From Chamaecyparis obtusa (Eukaryota; Streptophyta; Pinopsida; Cupressales; Cupressaceae), in the NCBI GenBank assembly GCA_027943335.1, contig BSBK01002159.1, forward strand, positions 1,531,001 through 1,595,000: DNA of 64,000 nt, given 5' to 3'. This document shows, in pieces, positions 11,948 through 23,110 of this stretch (the first letter of the stretch is position 1; the number at the start of each line of letters is the position of its first letter). The position numbers and the translations under genes were made by a program. The notes beneath the pieces were generated by a model, which was given only the letters and a program-made list of their open reading frames with translations, was not told where the DNA came from and did no database searches.

Positions 11948-12480
11948 TCAATACCAAGGTGATTCATGTTCGGTTAGCAAACAAATGGTATGAGGATGGG
12001 TAGGGTCAAATGCGGGTTGATCAACTTCTTCTACCAGGAATTCATATCTGGCACTTTGATCTGGTATTTGGAGAAGTGATGCCAAAGTTGCCATTACATC
12101 TGCTACTTTATTCTTCTCTCTTGGGACTTTCTCAAATGTGATGTGAGTGAAGTACTTATTGAAATTCTCAACCTTTTTTTTGTAAGGTATCAACTTGTCA
12201 TATTTAGTTTGATATTCATCATTAATTGGATTGATAACTAGTTGTGAATCTCCATAGACTTGTAGCTCTGTCACTTTCCATTCTAATGCTAGTTTTATTC
12301 CAATGACCAATGCTTCATACTCAGTTATATTATTTGTGCATGGGAATAGAAATTTTTATGATTTCGTAATTGTAGACCCATGAGGAGTAATCAAAAGTAT
12401 GCCTACTCCTAATCCATATTGTGTATAGGAACCATCAAAATATAATTGCCATGTTTTTGCTTCAACATTCACAATTTCAA
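11948..12480 (-). pseudogene. Element A second (archaeal-type) RNase H
   Basis: The segment WQLYFDGSYTQYGLGVGILL begins the second RNase H module. After a short break it continues with IKLALEWKVTELQVYGDSQL and VPREKNKVADVMATLASL. The Asp of YFDGS, the YGDS motif and the late NKVAD Asp are the expected acidic residues. A second RNase H between the first RNase H and integrase marks the Tat lineage of Ty3/gypsy. One stop and a short gap around 12311-12355 break it; there the expected TEYEA motif is interrupted. Confidence 0.75.
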
Positions 12481-13048
12481 AATCTGGAAATTCCACTTGA
12501 ATCAGATATTCATCTTGTAATGGTGATTCTACTAATTGACTAACTATGACTTGGCCCTTGATAGATTTTTGGTCCACATATTCTATTTCGAATTCACTTA
12601 GCACCATGACCCATTTGGCTAGTCTCCCACTCAATGTTGTTTTTCTAAGAAGATATTTCAAGGGTTCAATCTTTGTAATGAGTTGAATCTTGTGGGATAA
12701 CATATAGTGGTGTAATTTTTGGGAAGAAAAAACTACGGCCAAACATTCTCTTTCAATGAAGGTATAATTCAAATCATATTTTACCAAAGTTCTGTTGATG
12801 TATATGTCCTTTTCTTTTCCCAATTAATCTTCTTGTGCCAAGAGTGCCCCTAATGAATGTTTAGTCGCTGAAATGTATAGAATTAAAGGCTTGCCTCTTA
12901 TAGGTGGCATCAAAGTTGGAGGATTCATTAGATATTTCTTCAAAAAATTGAAGGATTCTTCACATTTCTCATCCCATTTGAAAACTATGTCCTTATGAAG
13001 GAGTTGAGTGAAATTATGACACTTTTATGCTAATTAAGATATGAACCT
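12481..13048 (-). pseudogene. Element A RNase H
   Basis: The remains of the first RNase H lie downstream of RT. The recognisable motifs are YDLNYTFIERECLAVVFSSQ and QLITKIEPLKYLLRK, followed by GRLAKWVMVLSEFEIEYV. Stops and a frame change near 13030-12830 separate it from RT. It degraded the RNA strand during cDNA synthesis in the active ancestor. Confidence 0.7.
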
Positions 13049-14110
13049 TCAAACAGATTGGATCCTACCTTGAAGAGATCTCATCTGAATTATGTTTCTA
13101 GGTGCTTCCATTTCCTTGATGGCTTTGACTTTGGCTGGGTCTACCTCTATTCCTTTTGCTAAAACAATGTATCCTAGTAGCTTTCCTAATTGAACACCAA
13201 ATGTACACTTCTTCAGATTTAACCTTACTTTAAATTGCTCCAATCTTACAAATATTTTCTCTAAGATGGGTAAATGTTCTTCTCTTGAGTGATATTTAGC
13301 ATGTATATCATCTACATAGTCCTCCATGAACTTATGCATCATGTCATGGAATATGGTTGTCATGGCTCTTTGATAGGTTGTTGTGGTGTTCTTTAGACCA
13401 AAAGTCATAACATTCCAATAGAATGTCCCCCATGCGCAGGTGAATGTTGTCTTGTCTTGATCTTTGGGTGCTATCTTTATTTGATTATAACCACTAAACC
13501 CATCCATAAGTGAGAACATTGAATGTCCTTCTGTCAGATCAATGATGGCATCTATGCTTGGTAACGAAAAGTCATCTTTAGGACATGCAAGATTGAGATC
13601 CCTAAAGTCCGTGTAAATTCTAATGGACTTATCTACTTTTGAAACTAGCACAATGTTTGAAATCCATTGGGCATAATCAATGGCTCCTATAAACCCAACT
13701 TTCAGCAATTTTTCCAACTCCACTTTTACAAGTAAAGCTATGTGTGGATGTATCTTTCTTAGTTTCTGCTTTACCAGTCTTACTCCTTTTATGTTCAAAT
13801 GATGCATGATTAAATTTGGATCCAATCCTAGCATATCATCATATGACCATGCAAAATTAATTTGTTCTTCTTTGGAAAATTTGATGAACTCCTTTCTTTC
13901 TTCCCTAGATAGAGATGTTGCTAAGTGTATGATCCTTGGTTCTGATTCTGATCCAATATTCAGTTTCTCTATTGGTTGAATCAAGATAGGAGATCTTTCT
14001 TCATAGTGCTCAAGTAAAGTATCCAAATTCCCTTCCTTAGGTGCCTCTATTGGGTTTTCACCTTTGGAATCATTCTTTATTTCTTTCTCTTTTTGATCTA
14101 ATGTTGCCAC
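13049..14110 (-). pseudogene. Element A reverse transcriptase
   Basis: This is a 353-codon open segment, the longest in element A. RT motifs in order are VSKVDKSIRIYTDFRDLN, SLPSIDAIIDLTEGHSMFS with LMDGFSGYNQI, MTFGLKNTTTTYQRAM, and the catalytic YVDD box (EDYVDDIHAKYHSREEH). LNLKKCTFGVQLGKLLGYIV and a following connection segment complete the fold. It is typical of Ty3/gypsy RT. The upstream 50 residues are charged linker. The active-site YVDD is intact although the element as a whole is dead. Confidence 0.85.
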
Positions 14111-14783
14111 AAGGTGGTTTTCAACATTAGATTCTTTCCATTTTTTAATTTTTTATTAAATTTTTAAATTTTTAATTGAATTGAGGCTTTGGATACTTTC
14201 CTTTTTCACTCCTTCCTAATATTCCATTATAGAAGAAGGCTCAACCGCATTTATGTACTGGGACACCAAGTTATCATTCAAAAATGTAGGGAGTATGGTA
14301 GGTTCAATGTAATCCCATTCGATTAATTCCAGATAGATGAGGGTCAAAGGATCAATGCTTTGGTTTAGTTCAATGGGGTTTAAGGATAGGACTTAATTTG
14401 AAGGTTCCAACATTGTATTGCTTAAATCTATAATATGTTCTTCTTCAAGATGTTCAAGAGAACTAGGGTTAAAATCTTCCTCACTAGAATCCTCTAAAGT
14501 TTCTATTGGGTAAAAATCTCATGGATTAAATCTAATGCTAGATTCTTCCATAGTAGGTCTCCATGATGGTACATAGGATTCTCCTACCCATTGATTTATT
14601 TCAATTTCTTGAATTGGTACATTATCTAAGACCACTTGACTCAAACTTGAGGCTTGATTCTTATTTGATTCTGAGGCTTGTTATTTTCCTTTGCTAGGGG
14701 TATAGGTGTGGATAACATCCACTTCTTTATCTTAACATGACTCACTTGACAATGAGTCCCATTCCCAATTGTTGGAATCCTCA
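14111..14783 (-). pseudogene. Element A protease-RT linker (decayed)
   Basis: The minus strand here shows short acidic, stop-interrupted frames continuous with the G-patch segment and RT. No separate gene is visible. It is most likely the long linker that Tat elements have between protease and RT. Confidence 0.4.
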
Positions 14784-15269
14784 TCACTTTGAGAACCTAA
14801 TTTCTAAAATTTGGTCATAAACCTTAGGATAGTTCTTTTGAGTGTAGCCTTGTTCTAGGTATCCTAATCTTGTCTTTTCTTTGCTATCTCTCCATGTAAT
14901 TTCAATGGGTTCAATGAGTCCTTTGTTTCTTGTTCCTAAAGGTCCTTGTCCTTTGTATCCCATTTTATACATGATTTGAAATCCTTTCCCATATTTATGT
15001 GTGGGCATGCTTACATTTTGGATGCGCTTTTCATGTGCACTTGATTCCTCATCCTTATATAGCCAATTTAGGATTTCATTATCTTCTTCCTCCGTGAATG
15101 AAGATGTATTCACCCTCACAAAGTGTTCATTGTATTTATGAGGTAGATTGGATAGCTTTCTATGTGATTTGGGAGATAAGGGTAGGTCCATCATGGATAA
15201 GGAGTATTCACCTACTCCTTTTTGTTTAATTTGACATTGCTTTTCAAATTTTTTCATCATATGATCCAT
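14784..15269 (-). pseudogene. Element A G-patch domain segment
   Basis: This open segment of 161 codons contains a G-patch-like motif: YGKGFQIMYKMGYKGQGPLG, followed by GLIEPIEI. G-patch domains bind RNA or protein and occur downstream of protease in several plant Ty3/gypsy lineages. A homologous segment is present in element E at 20224-20604. Upstream residues are charged and unstructured. Confidence 0.7.
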
Positions 15270-15594
15270 TTTTTGGTAATGGGCATCTTTGGTGTAGATT
15301 TGAATAGATCTAGCTTTGTCTTCTTTCTGCTTCTCAGGAGTACTCTCCTCACTAACCTTCTCTTTTCCTTTTGTCGATGTAGCTTGGTTAGTAGGACTTT
15401 AAATGTTTTCAACAACAATTTTTTTTTCTTCTTTTTCTTTTCCTTTCAAAGATGGAAGATCCTCTAAACTTTGACCTTGCTCTATTCTTTGAGGAATAGA
15501 CCCTTCCACATTATGTGGGACCAAGGAATCATTGATAGGATTCATGTTATTATAATATTGAAAGGGGTTAGAGTCCCCACTTACCATGATTTAT

Positions 15595-16172
15595 TGTCCT
15601 AGATAGGGGAATTTCAGGCATTGGTGGTAAGTGGAAGGCATGACCTACATTGCATGGATCCACGATCTCCCTAACAAAATATGGTAAGTCAACTTTAGGT
15701 CTAGGACTTGGAAATTGGTTTCTTTCTACATTGGACCAACTTTGATAGGAAGCATTATGACACCCTTAGAAGCTCTCTCTTCATCATCATAGGCTTTTAT
15801 GGTTATCTTTTTCTTTGGGTCAATAGCCTCCTCAGAAAGTCCTAAGACTTTTACCAAGTTTAGGGTACAAATATTCAAGCTGACTCCTCCATCAATGAGG
15901 ACTCCTTTTACTCTAAGCTTATGAATTAGAACCTCTATATGCAAAGGCAATTTTTTTGGGTGATTTAATGACATGTCATCTTGCTCTAAAAAAGATAGGC
16001 AATGAGGTGCAATAAGATGTCCTACCATGTTTTGAAATTTGTCTGCTTCTAAATTTAGAGGCACATTAGTCTCTACCAAGGATTTTTCTAGAATCTCCTT
16101 GTGAGTTGGTGAGAGCTTGAGCAATTCTAAAATAGAGATCTGAGCAGGGGTTCTTTGCAATTGGTCTACCAA
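15595..16172 (-). pseudogene. Element A aspartic protease
   Basis: The segment begins VDQLQRTPAQISILELLKLS, shared with element E (VDQLRATPAKISLWELLQTS). The catalytic region is VLIDGGVSLNICTLNL, with the D-G dipeptide retained. The flap-side segment ASKGVIMLPIKVGP and the C-terminal LLGRSWMHAMQAVPST (frame continued below 15726) complete the family pattern. It would have processed the polyprotein. Confidence 0.75.
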
Positions 16173-16250
16173 ATTATATTGTTTTGATGATGAAGGTATA
16201 GTTTGATTTGGTAGAACAATTCTTGGGCCATTTCTAGGTAGAGTATTTTT

Positions 16251-17036
16251 TTATGATTGCCCCCTAGTTACAACATTAGATGTTGCTTCCCTTGGCTTCT
16301 CTTTTACCACAATAACATTTATGGTATTTTCATCACTATCTAAATTATTAATGATGTTATCATAGGTATGGGAAAAATTGACCTTCTCATTACCTCTTTT
16401 ATTATTTTGATTAGTGTTTGATGGCTCACCCTTTTCGTGGTTTAGAAAAGGATTTTTGAAGGCCGTATGATCTTCATTATTTTGGGGCCCTTCAACCTTT
16501 ATCATCCCATCATACATTAGGTCTTGCACAAGGTGTTTCAATTTCATGCATTCATTGGTTTTATGGCCCTTATTACGATGGTATTCACAATGGTGAGAAT
16601 CATTCCACCAATTCAGTTTAACTTGGGATTCATATGGCCTTAACTTAGGTAAGGTAATGATTTTGTTGGCCACCAAAGTCCTTAACACATTTTCCAATGG
16701 TTCACCTAAAAAGGTGAATTTCCTCTTTTGATATGTGGAAAAGAAAGGCTTAGGTTTGTTGACATTAGAATTATTGAAGGGATTATTGTTAGCATTGTTG
16801 TTGTTTTTGTTGGAATTGGTATTATTGAAAGGAGCTTTGTTCATTTGATTCACATTATATGTCAAATTTTATCCATTTGATAAATTAAATGGGGTAGCCT
16901 TTAAGTTGTGTTCTTCCACAACTCCATCATTCACAAGATTTTTGTTATTGTTCTTCAACCATAGTTTAGGTTTATCATTGTGATTATTGGCTCCTTTATT
17001 ATTATTGTAGTAAGATACATAATGATTTTTATTAGT
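16251..17036 (-). pseudogene. Element A gag, C-terminal part
   Basis: This is an Asn-rich linker (NNANNNPFNNSNVN) followed by a capsid-end segment and a CX2HX-type zinc motif (CEYHRNKGHKTNEC) directly before KLKHLVQDLM. That is the usual gag end in this lineage. The upstream frame is interrupted at 17041 by element E and resumes at 35593. One stop lies at 16866-16868. Confidence 0.75.
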
Positions 17037-17041
17037 GTTGT

Positions 17042-18618
17042 TGTATCATCTTAAAATGGAAGCACTTCCATATTGATAGGTTTAGCACCCTCTTATAGTG
17101 CATTTATCATGATAAACTTGCATTTAGGATGCATTTTGCACTTGATTCCTTCATTCTAGGTGAAATTAGGGTTAGGATCTAGAGGATTCTCCTTAATTTC
17201 CCTCCTTTATGGCTCTATTTTCTAGGTAGGACTTAGGAATAGGTCCTCCTAGCCTTCATCATATTCATCATAGGACTTTTTTCCTCTCTCTGGCACTCTT
17301 CCATGTTCTATTATCATTTCTAGGTCTCTAGGCACCCCTGGAACCTTATGTTTCCTATTCTGGCTGGATCTGAACCCCTGGGTCAAGGTTGAGGTTGACC
17401 TTGACCTAGATCAAAGTTGAGGTCATCCCTAACCTAGGTCAGAGCTGAGGTCATCTTTGACCTCCTTCAATATTTGATCCCCCTTTTCAAATTTTGTTCC
17501 TAGAGGGCCCCAAAATCAATGTCGGGCTCTCGGATTTGAATGCGGAAGGGTTTTAATTTGAAATTCATTTAATTATTTTCCCTCCTTAGTTGGTTATTGT
17601 CATTGGACCATAATTTGAGGTGAAATTTGAATTATGGGTCCTCACATTACTCTAGGAGCCTCACCTTGAAACCTTTATATAAAGACTCTCTCTAGCCTTC
17701 ATTTTCACACAACAACAAAACAATTGAGTAAGCAAGCGATGGTCAAGTGAACATGCAAGATTGCAAGAGGATGATATAGAAGATCAAGCCATAGTTGATA
17801 TCAAGCATTTTTGTGAGTACACCATTGTGAACATCTATTTGGAGCAAGAGAGATCTCTTCTTCCTTGATCCATCATAATCAATATTCAAGCATTCAAAGA
17901 TACTATCATGGGGTAGCAATTACGGATTATGAGTTTGATAAGAATACTTTAGCCTTGGGGGCTTGGTATGATTTCTTATCTTATTCAAATCTATGCATTT
18001 CCTTCTCATACATATTCATGCTAGGGTTTCAATCTAGAGGATTAGATCTTGGCATTACACATTCAATACACACACATATTCTATTACAACTGGCTATTCG
18101 TGGAGGTGGAGATCACCAAAATGGGAGTTTGACTAAGGAAAAACCCTATATAGCCACCCCAAAACACCATTTTTAGATATCTATAGTCATTTTTTGGAGA
18201 ATTGAATTGCAAATTTGAGTACCCTTTTCGTCAAACTTTCAGGATCCACGAACAAAATTTCTATTGGAGCCATTTCAAGTCAAGGACGACCTTCGGTGAG
18301 GGGTAAGATTGTGCCTTGGGGTAAGATTGTGCCCCACTATCTAGGTCAAAGTTGATCTATTTCTAGAGAGACAAAAGTTTTTTGGGTTTTCTTTGTTGCG
18401 ATTTTTTGGTCCCGGATCTGGTTGCAAAATTTCTTGAGACTGTACATAGGCAATAGAAAATAGGTATTTCTAGATTAATTCCATCATGAGGTATGTATCT
18501 TATCTTATCTGATTTTAAGTATTTCCAGATTTACATTACTTATTCAATTCCAACTCAAAATACACATGAATAGGGGGAATGTTAGATTCATTGTTAAAGC
18601 TCCATTTTCACCTATTCA
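17042..18618 (+). repeat. Element E 5' LTR
   Basis: This 1577-bp copy starts TGTATCATCTTAAAATGG and ends CACCTATTCA, and pairs with 34033-35592. A TATA box (CTTTATATAAAG) lies at 17673-17684 before a probable R region. U3 contains reiterated GGTCAAAGTTGAGGTC and GGTTGACC words at 17390-17465. Confidence 0.85.
17673..17684 (+). promoter_or_regulatory. TATA box in element E 5' LTR
   Basis: CTTTATATAAAG is conserved in the 3' LTR at 34664-34675 (one difference). It sits about 630 bp after the LTR start, a normal U3/R position. Confidence 0.6.
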
Positions 18619-18621
18619 TTT

Positions 18622-18640
18622 TGGTGAACCCGTTTACGAC
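18622..18640 (+). other. Probable element E primer-binding site
   Basis: TGGTGAACCCG begins 3 bp after the 5' LTR end, the normal place for a tRNA primer site. TGG matches the universal CCA tail. I cannot name the tRNA with confidence. Confidence 0.45.
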
Positions 18641-19021
18641 AACTCTTTATTTTTGGTGTTAGATTTAGATCTTGCATGTTTATAAGATTAGATTTCTTGC
18701 ATGTTATATTTCAAAAATACAAAAAAATTGCAAAATCTCTTTAAAATACAAAAACTTTTATATTTTCATGCTTTTTAGTATTTCTTTGTATTCAACATGG
18801 ATGATTCTTGTTTTGAATACATTGATGAGGCTTTTATTGTACAAGAGGATAGATTCCCTAATGAGGTACATAGTAGTGAGGATGAAAATTGTCTAAATAA
18901 GATCTCCATTGATCATATTCCTATTTCACTCTCCTCCACAACCTCTCCAATTGACCTTTACCATAGGGTGTGTGCATGGTTACCTTAATGTCCCACTATT
19001 TGCAATATTGATAAACCTAAA
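18641..19021 (+). pseudogene. Element E leader and short N-terminal frame
   Basis: An open frame from 18797 (MDDSCFEYIDEAF) runs, with one stop, into the 19022 segment. There is no gag capsid core or zinc knuckle between the primer site and the protease, so the gag domain is missing rather than just decayed. Confidence 0.5.
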
Positions 19022-20211
19022 ATGATATATCCTACACCTTTGATGATGGTAAAAGGATGTCCTCGCATAACGATTAAGGGTAAACCTAGAGATCCTTTAG
19101 ATTTCTTTGATAACACTAATTCTGTTTCACATGCTTATCGCACACAGAATAACCCTCAGCCTACTGTTTTGGTTTCTTTACCACCTTCTCAACCTATGCT
19201 TCCTCAAGCTCCTAGGTTTCCTTCTACCTTTAAGGAGTATGACTTAGTTGACCAATTACGTGCTACTCCTGCTAAGATATCTTTATGGGAATTACTTCAA
19301 ACTTCTCTGACATATCATGAGGCATTGCAAAAAGCTTTATCCACTCTTCCTTCTTTGCCTCCTAATCAAGAGAACATTAATTATATCTTAGATTGCATGC
19401 ATACTATGCCTTCTGTACCTCCTATTATGTTTTTTGATAAATATTTACCTTCTCCTGAGGTGTAGAATCAATATGATGCTCTTATGGTTGTTGTTTCTAT
19501 TAACTAGAGTATCATTCAAAGAACATTAATTGATAATGGATCTGGGCTTAATGTTTGTAGCATGGATATGATTAAGGCAATTAAGGATGATCTCACCATT
19601 ATTCAACCTGATAATGTCCCTATATGTGGATTTGATAATATTGCAAAAGAACTTTGGGCATTATTACCTTACCTATTAAAGTTGATCTAGTTATTCTAAA
19701 TATGCCTATTCATGTTATGCCTGGACCTCTCAATTATAACCTTCTTTTAGGAAGGCCTTGGTTACATACTATGCATGCAGTTCCTTCTACTCTTCATCAC
19801 AAGGTTAGGTTCATCTATAACAACTTAATGTATACATTACATGCGGATGATGCACCAAATCCTTGCCTGAATGTGGAATATGCTAAAATCTCCGAGCCTC
19901 TTCAACCAAGCAAAGAGATTGACAAAAAACTAAAAGTAAAACAATTTGAGATGCAAAAACCGAAAGCTCCATCTTCTTCTTTAACTGAGGATGATTGGGG
20001 GACGTTGGATTTTAATCCTACCTTCATTGGAGAATATAAGGTCTCTACTTTGGAATTCATGAAGCAACATAGTGAATTTGAGAAACAAGTTTTTACTCCT
20101 TCCCCACTTTCTGAGGAATTAAAAAGTAATCTTTTTGCTGCCTCGATTGAAGAAACGATTGAAATAGTAAAGCCTGATTGTTATGATATTGTGACATATG
20201 CGACTCCTTAG
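19022..20211 (+). pseudogene. Element E protease region
   Basis: The segment VDQLRATPAKISLWELLQTS precedes the protease, as in element A. The catalytic motif is LIDNGSGLNVCSMDMIK at about 19530. A one-base frame change at about 19651 separates it from IITLPIKVDLVILNMP. The C-terminal LLLGRPWLHTMHAVPSTLHH completes the domain. Two stops (19463-19465 and about 19505) also break it. From 19654 on, the downstream pol stays in a single frame. Confidence 0.75.
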
Positions 20212-20223
20212 AATCCATCTGAT

Positions 20224-20604
20224 ATGGCTGATAGATATGGTTCTAGTTATCACTTTCTTAAGAAGTTAGGATTTAATGGGAAAGGATGTGGTAAATATGA
20301 GCAAGGTATACAAGTACCTTTGGATAATGAAATTTATGATCATACGTATGGATTAGGATTTAATCCTTATAGGCAACCATCAATTTTTCCTCCTAATGTT
20401 AATCATATGCGTGGTGGACAGTTGAAATTGGTTAACTCACTCCTCATTGACATTAATCAAACACCTACTTTGGATATTTTTCCTGAAGATGAAGCCTTAA
20501 TGGATTTTTTAGGGGTTTATGAGGATTTACCTAAGTTTCATCACAAACGATGGAAGCCTTATTGTTTAAGTATAGATGCTTATTTTGGAGAACATGATAA
20601 ATAA
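20224..20604 (+). pseudogene. Element E G-patch segment
   Basis: This segment is in frame with the protease end and RT. It carries the motif FLKKLGFNGKGCGKYEQGIQ and is homologous to 14784-15269 of element A. It ends in a TAA where the frame would continue toward RT. Confidence 0.7.
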
Positions 20605-20622
20605 GATATTCTTCCTTTACCG

Positions 20623-22060
20623 ATGGATCCTCTAATACGAAGTGATTTGTTAATAACTGAGACTGTTGATATTCAAATGGATGAGAACGACTCTAAAAAG
20701 ATGATAAAGATTGGGAAATGTTTGAATCAGGATAAACATGATCAGTTGGTTTCCCTTTTACTTGAATTTAAGGACATTTTTGCTTGGATGTATTTAGATA
20801 TGTCAGGTATAGATTCTAAGATTGTTACTCATAACATTGTTTTAAAACCAAATATGAAACCTATGAAGTAGAAAATTTGAAAGATGAATCCATGAATTGC
20901 TTTATTGGTTAAAATTGAAATTGAAAAGTTATTGGATTTTGTATTTATCCATTCTATTGATTACTCAGATTGGATTTCAAACATTGTGCCTATTTCAAAA
21001 GGAGAAAATAAGATAAGGATGTGTACTGATTTTAGAGACTTGAAAAAGGCATCCTTAAAGGATGATTTCTCGTTACCTAACATTGATATGATTGTGGATT
21101 CAATAGCAGGTCATGCCTTGTTATCTTTTATGGATGGTTTTTCAGGATATAATCAAATCTTTATCCCTCCTAAAGATCAATTTAAGACTGCATTTATAAC
21201 ACCTTGGGGAACATTTTTTTGGGTCATGATGCCTTTTAGATTAAAGAATGCGGGAGCAACTTATCAACAAGCTATGACTTTGATTTTTCATGATTACATT
21301 CATAAGATCCTTGAAGATTATGTGGATGATATCTTATAAAAATCTATACAAAGAGAAGATCATGTTACTGTTACAAGTAGTAGTTTCCATTGCACCAAAA
21401 GATCGATCTATTAATGCCCGATACAACCACTAGACTTATAGAAGACACAAGAGGCGGTTAAGCCATGTCATGAATCCCAAGGGGAGTGCTGAACTTTTTT
21501 CCAACAATCTCCCCCTCAGTGTTACCTGAGGGGATTCAAACCTGTGACCAAGCTCTGATACCACTTGTTACAAGTAGTAGTTGTTTTTGCACCAAAAGAT
21601 CAACCTGTTAATGCCTGATACAACCAATAGACTTATAGAAGACACAAGAGGCGGTTAAGCCATGTCACAAACCCCGAGGGGAGCGCTGACCATTTTTACA
21701 ACAATCTCCCCCTCAGTGTTACCCAAGGGGATTTGAACATGTGACCAAGCTCTAATACCACTTGTTACAAGTAGTAGTTACCGTTGCACCAAAAGATCAA
21801 CCTGTTAATGCCCGATACAACCACTAGACTTATAGAAGACACAAGAGGTAGTTAAGCCATGTCACGAATCCTGAGGGGAGTGTTGAACATTTTTCCAACA
21901 GTTACTATTTTACAACAAATATTTGAAAGGATTAGAAGTTATAACATGAGATTAAATCCTAAGAAACATGTCTTTGAAGTTGATTCTGGTAAATTATTAG
22001 GATTTATAATCTCTAAGTGAGGCATAGAAGTAGATACTAAAAAGATTGAAGCTATTATTA
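20623..22060 (+). pseudogene. Element E reverse transcriptase, interrupted by a TRIM
   Basis: The motifs are WISNIVPISKGENKIRMCTD, LLSFMDGFSGYNQIFIPP, MPFRLKNAGATYQQAM and the catalytic YVDD box (EDYVDDIL, ending at 21339). Codons EDHVT then run into the TRIM at 21369. After 21905 the same frame goes on (ILQQIFERIRSYNMRLNPKK, LLGFIISK), so removing the TRIM and one GTTAC restores the reading frame. Several in-frame stops (20872, 20878 and 22018, for example) show decay independent of the insertion. Confidence 0.85.
21369..21900 (-). mobile_element. TRIM: tandem three-LTR miniature retrotransposon
   Basis: Three direct copies of a 138-bp LTR (21369-21506, 21566-21703, 21763-21900) alternate with two 59-bp internal segments (21507-21565, 21704-21762). 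Each LTR begins TGTTACAAGTAGTAG on plus and ends near CCAACA (ACAACA in copy 2). Perfect GTTAC duplications lie at 21364-21368 and 21901-21905. The internal segment on minus reads TGGTATCAGAGC (primer site) and ends in GAGGGGGAGAT (purine tract), so nothing but priming signals lies between the LTRs. A single LTR-int-LTR unit would be 335 bp; this is the dimeric form. Confidence 0.9.
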
Positions 22061-22062
22061 AT

Positions 22063-22740
22063 ATGCCTCCTCCTAAGAATATTTCTCAGTTACGGACTTT
22101 ACAAGGAAAAATACAAGCTATTCGTCACTTTATTTCTAATCTAGTTGATCGAACCATTCCTTTTACTTTCTTGCTTAGAAAGGATACCACTTTCTCTTGG
22201 AATGATGAATGTAAACAAAATTTTGAGAAATTTAAGGAGTATCTTGCAAATCCTCCTATCTTGCAACTGGCTAAATTTGATAAACCATTCCATTTGTATA
22301 CCTCAGTAACTCTGAAAGCCATGAGTGCACTGTTAGCTCAAAATGATAATAATGATAAGGAAATACCTGTGCATTACATTAGTTAGAATTTACTTTATTA
22401 TGAAACAAGATACATAGATTTGGAAAGAAAATGCTTAGCTATAGTTTATGCATGCCAGAAACTCAGGCATTATCTTATAAATGTTGAAGTCAATGTGATC
22501 GTTAAATTTGATCCTTTGAAATATCTTTTCTCACAAATTGATCTCTCTGGGCATTTGGCAAAGTGGGTGATGTTACTTACATAATTTGACCTTAATTTTA
22601 TTTCTCTGAAGTCTATTAAGGGACAAGATTTAACAAATTATTTAGTTGAAGCTCCTTGTCCTCATTTTGATACATGTTCTACTTCAATAGAATTCCCAGA
22701 TGACAATATTCTAGCTATTCAATAGGATGATATTTGGGAA
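22063..22740 (+). pseudogene. Element E RNase H
   Basis: This continues the RT frame. The connection segment MPPPKNISQLRTLQGKIQAI is followed by RNase H motifs: LYTSVTLKAMSALLAQ, DLERKCLAIVYACQKLRHY and ISLKSIKGQDL. Four TAG/TAA stops break it. It is homologous in order to 13048-12481 of element A. Confidence 0.75.
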
Positions 22741-23110
22741 TTATATTTTGATGGGTCTAAATGTAAGATGGGGTTTGGTGTTGGTATTATCTTGATTCCT
22801 CCTACAAAAAAGCCAATCCCTTTATCATACAAATTAACCTTTCCTTATACTAATCACATTGCAGAGTATGAATTTCTTATAGCTAGCCTACGAGTAGATT
22901 CATCCCTTAACATCAAACACTTTCAAATATATGGAGATTCATAATTGATTATTGAACAAATTAGAGGAGGTTATCAGACTAAGAAGGATAAAATGAGACA
23001 ATATGGAGATTTGGCTCTTGATGTGCTTTCACAATTCTCTTCTTATACGATTCAAACCTTACCTAGGAAAGATAATCGACATGTGGATGCCATGGTAGGC
23101 GCAACTTCTT
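22735..23110 (+). pseudogene. Element E second (archaeal-type) RNase H
   Basis: WELYFDGSKCKMGFGVGIIL, then HIAEYEFLIASLRV, IYGDS, and LPRKDNRHVDAMVG give the four expected acidic positions. In IYGDS the next codon, normally Gln, is a TAA. This module assigns E to the Tat lineage. Confidence 0.8.

Noticed and set aside
21507..21565. tRNA gene
   Set aside because: There is no cloverleaf; the tRNA-like words are explained by the primer-binding site of the TRIM.
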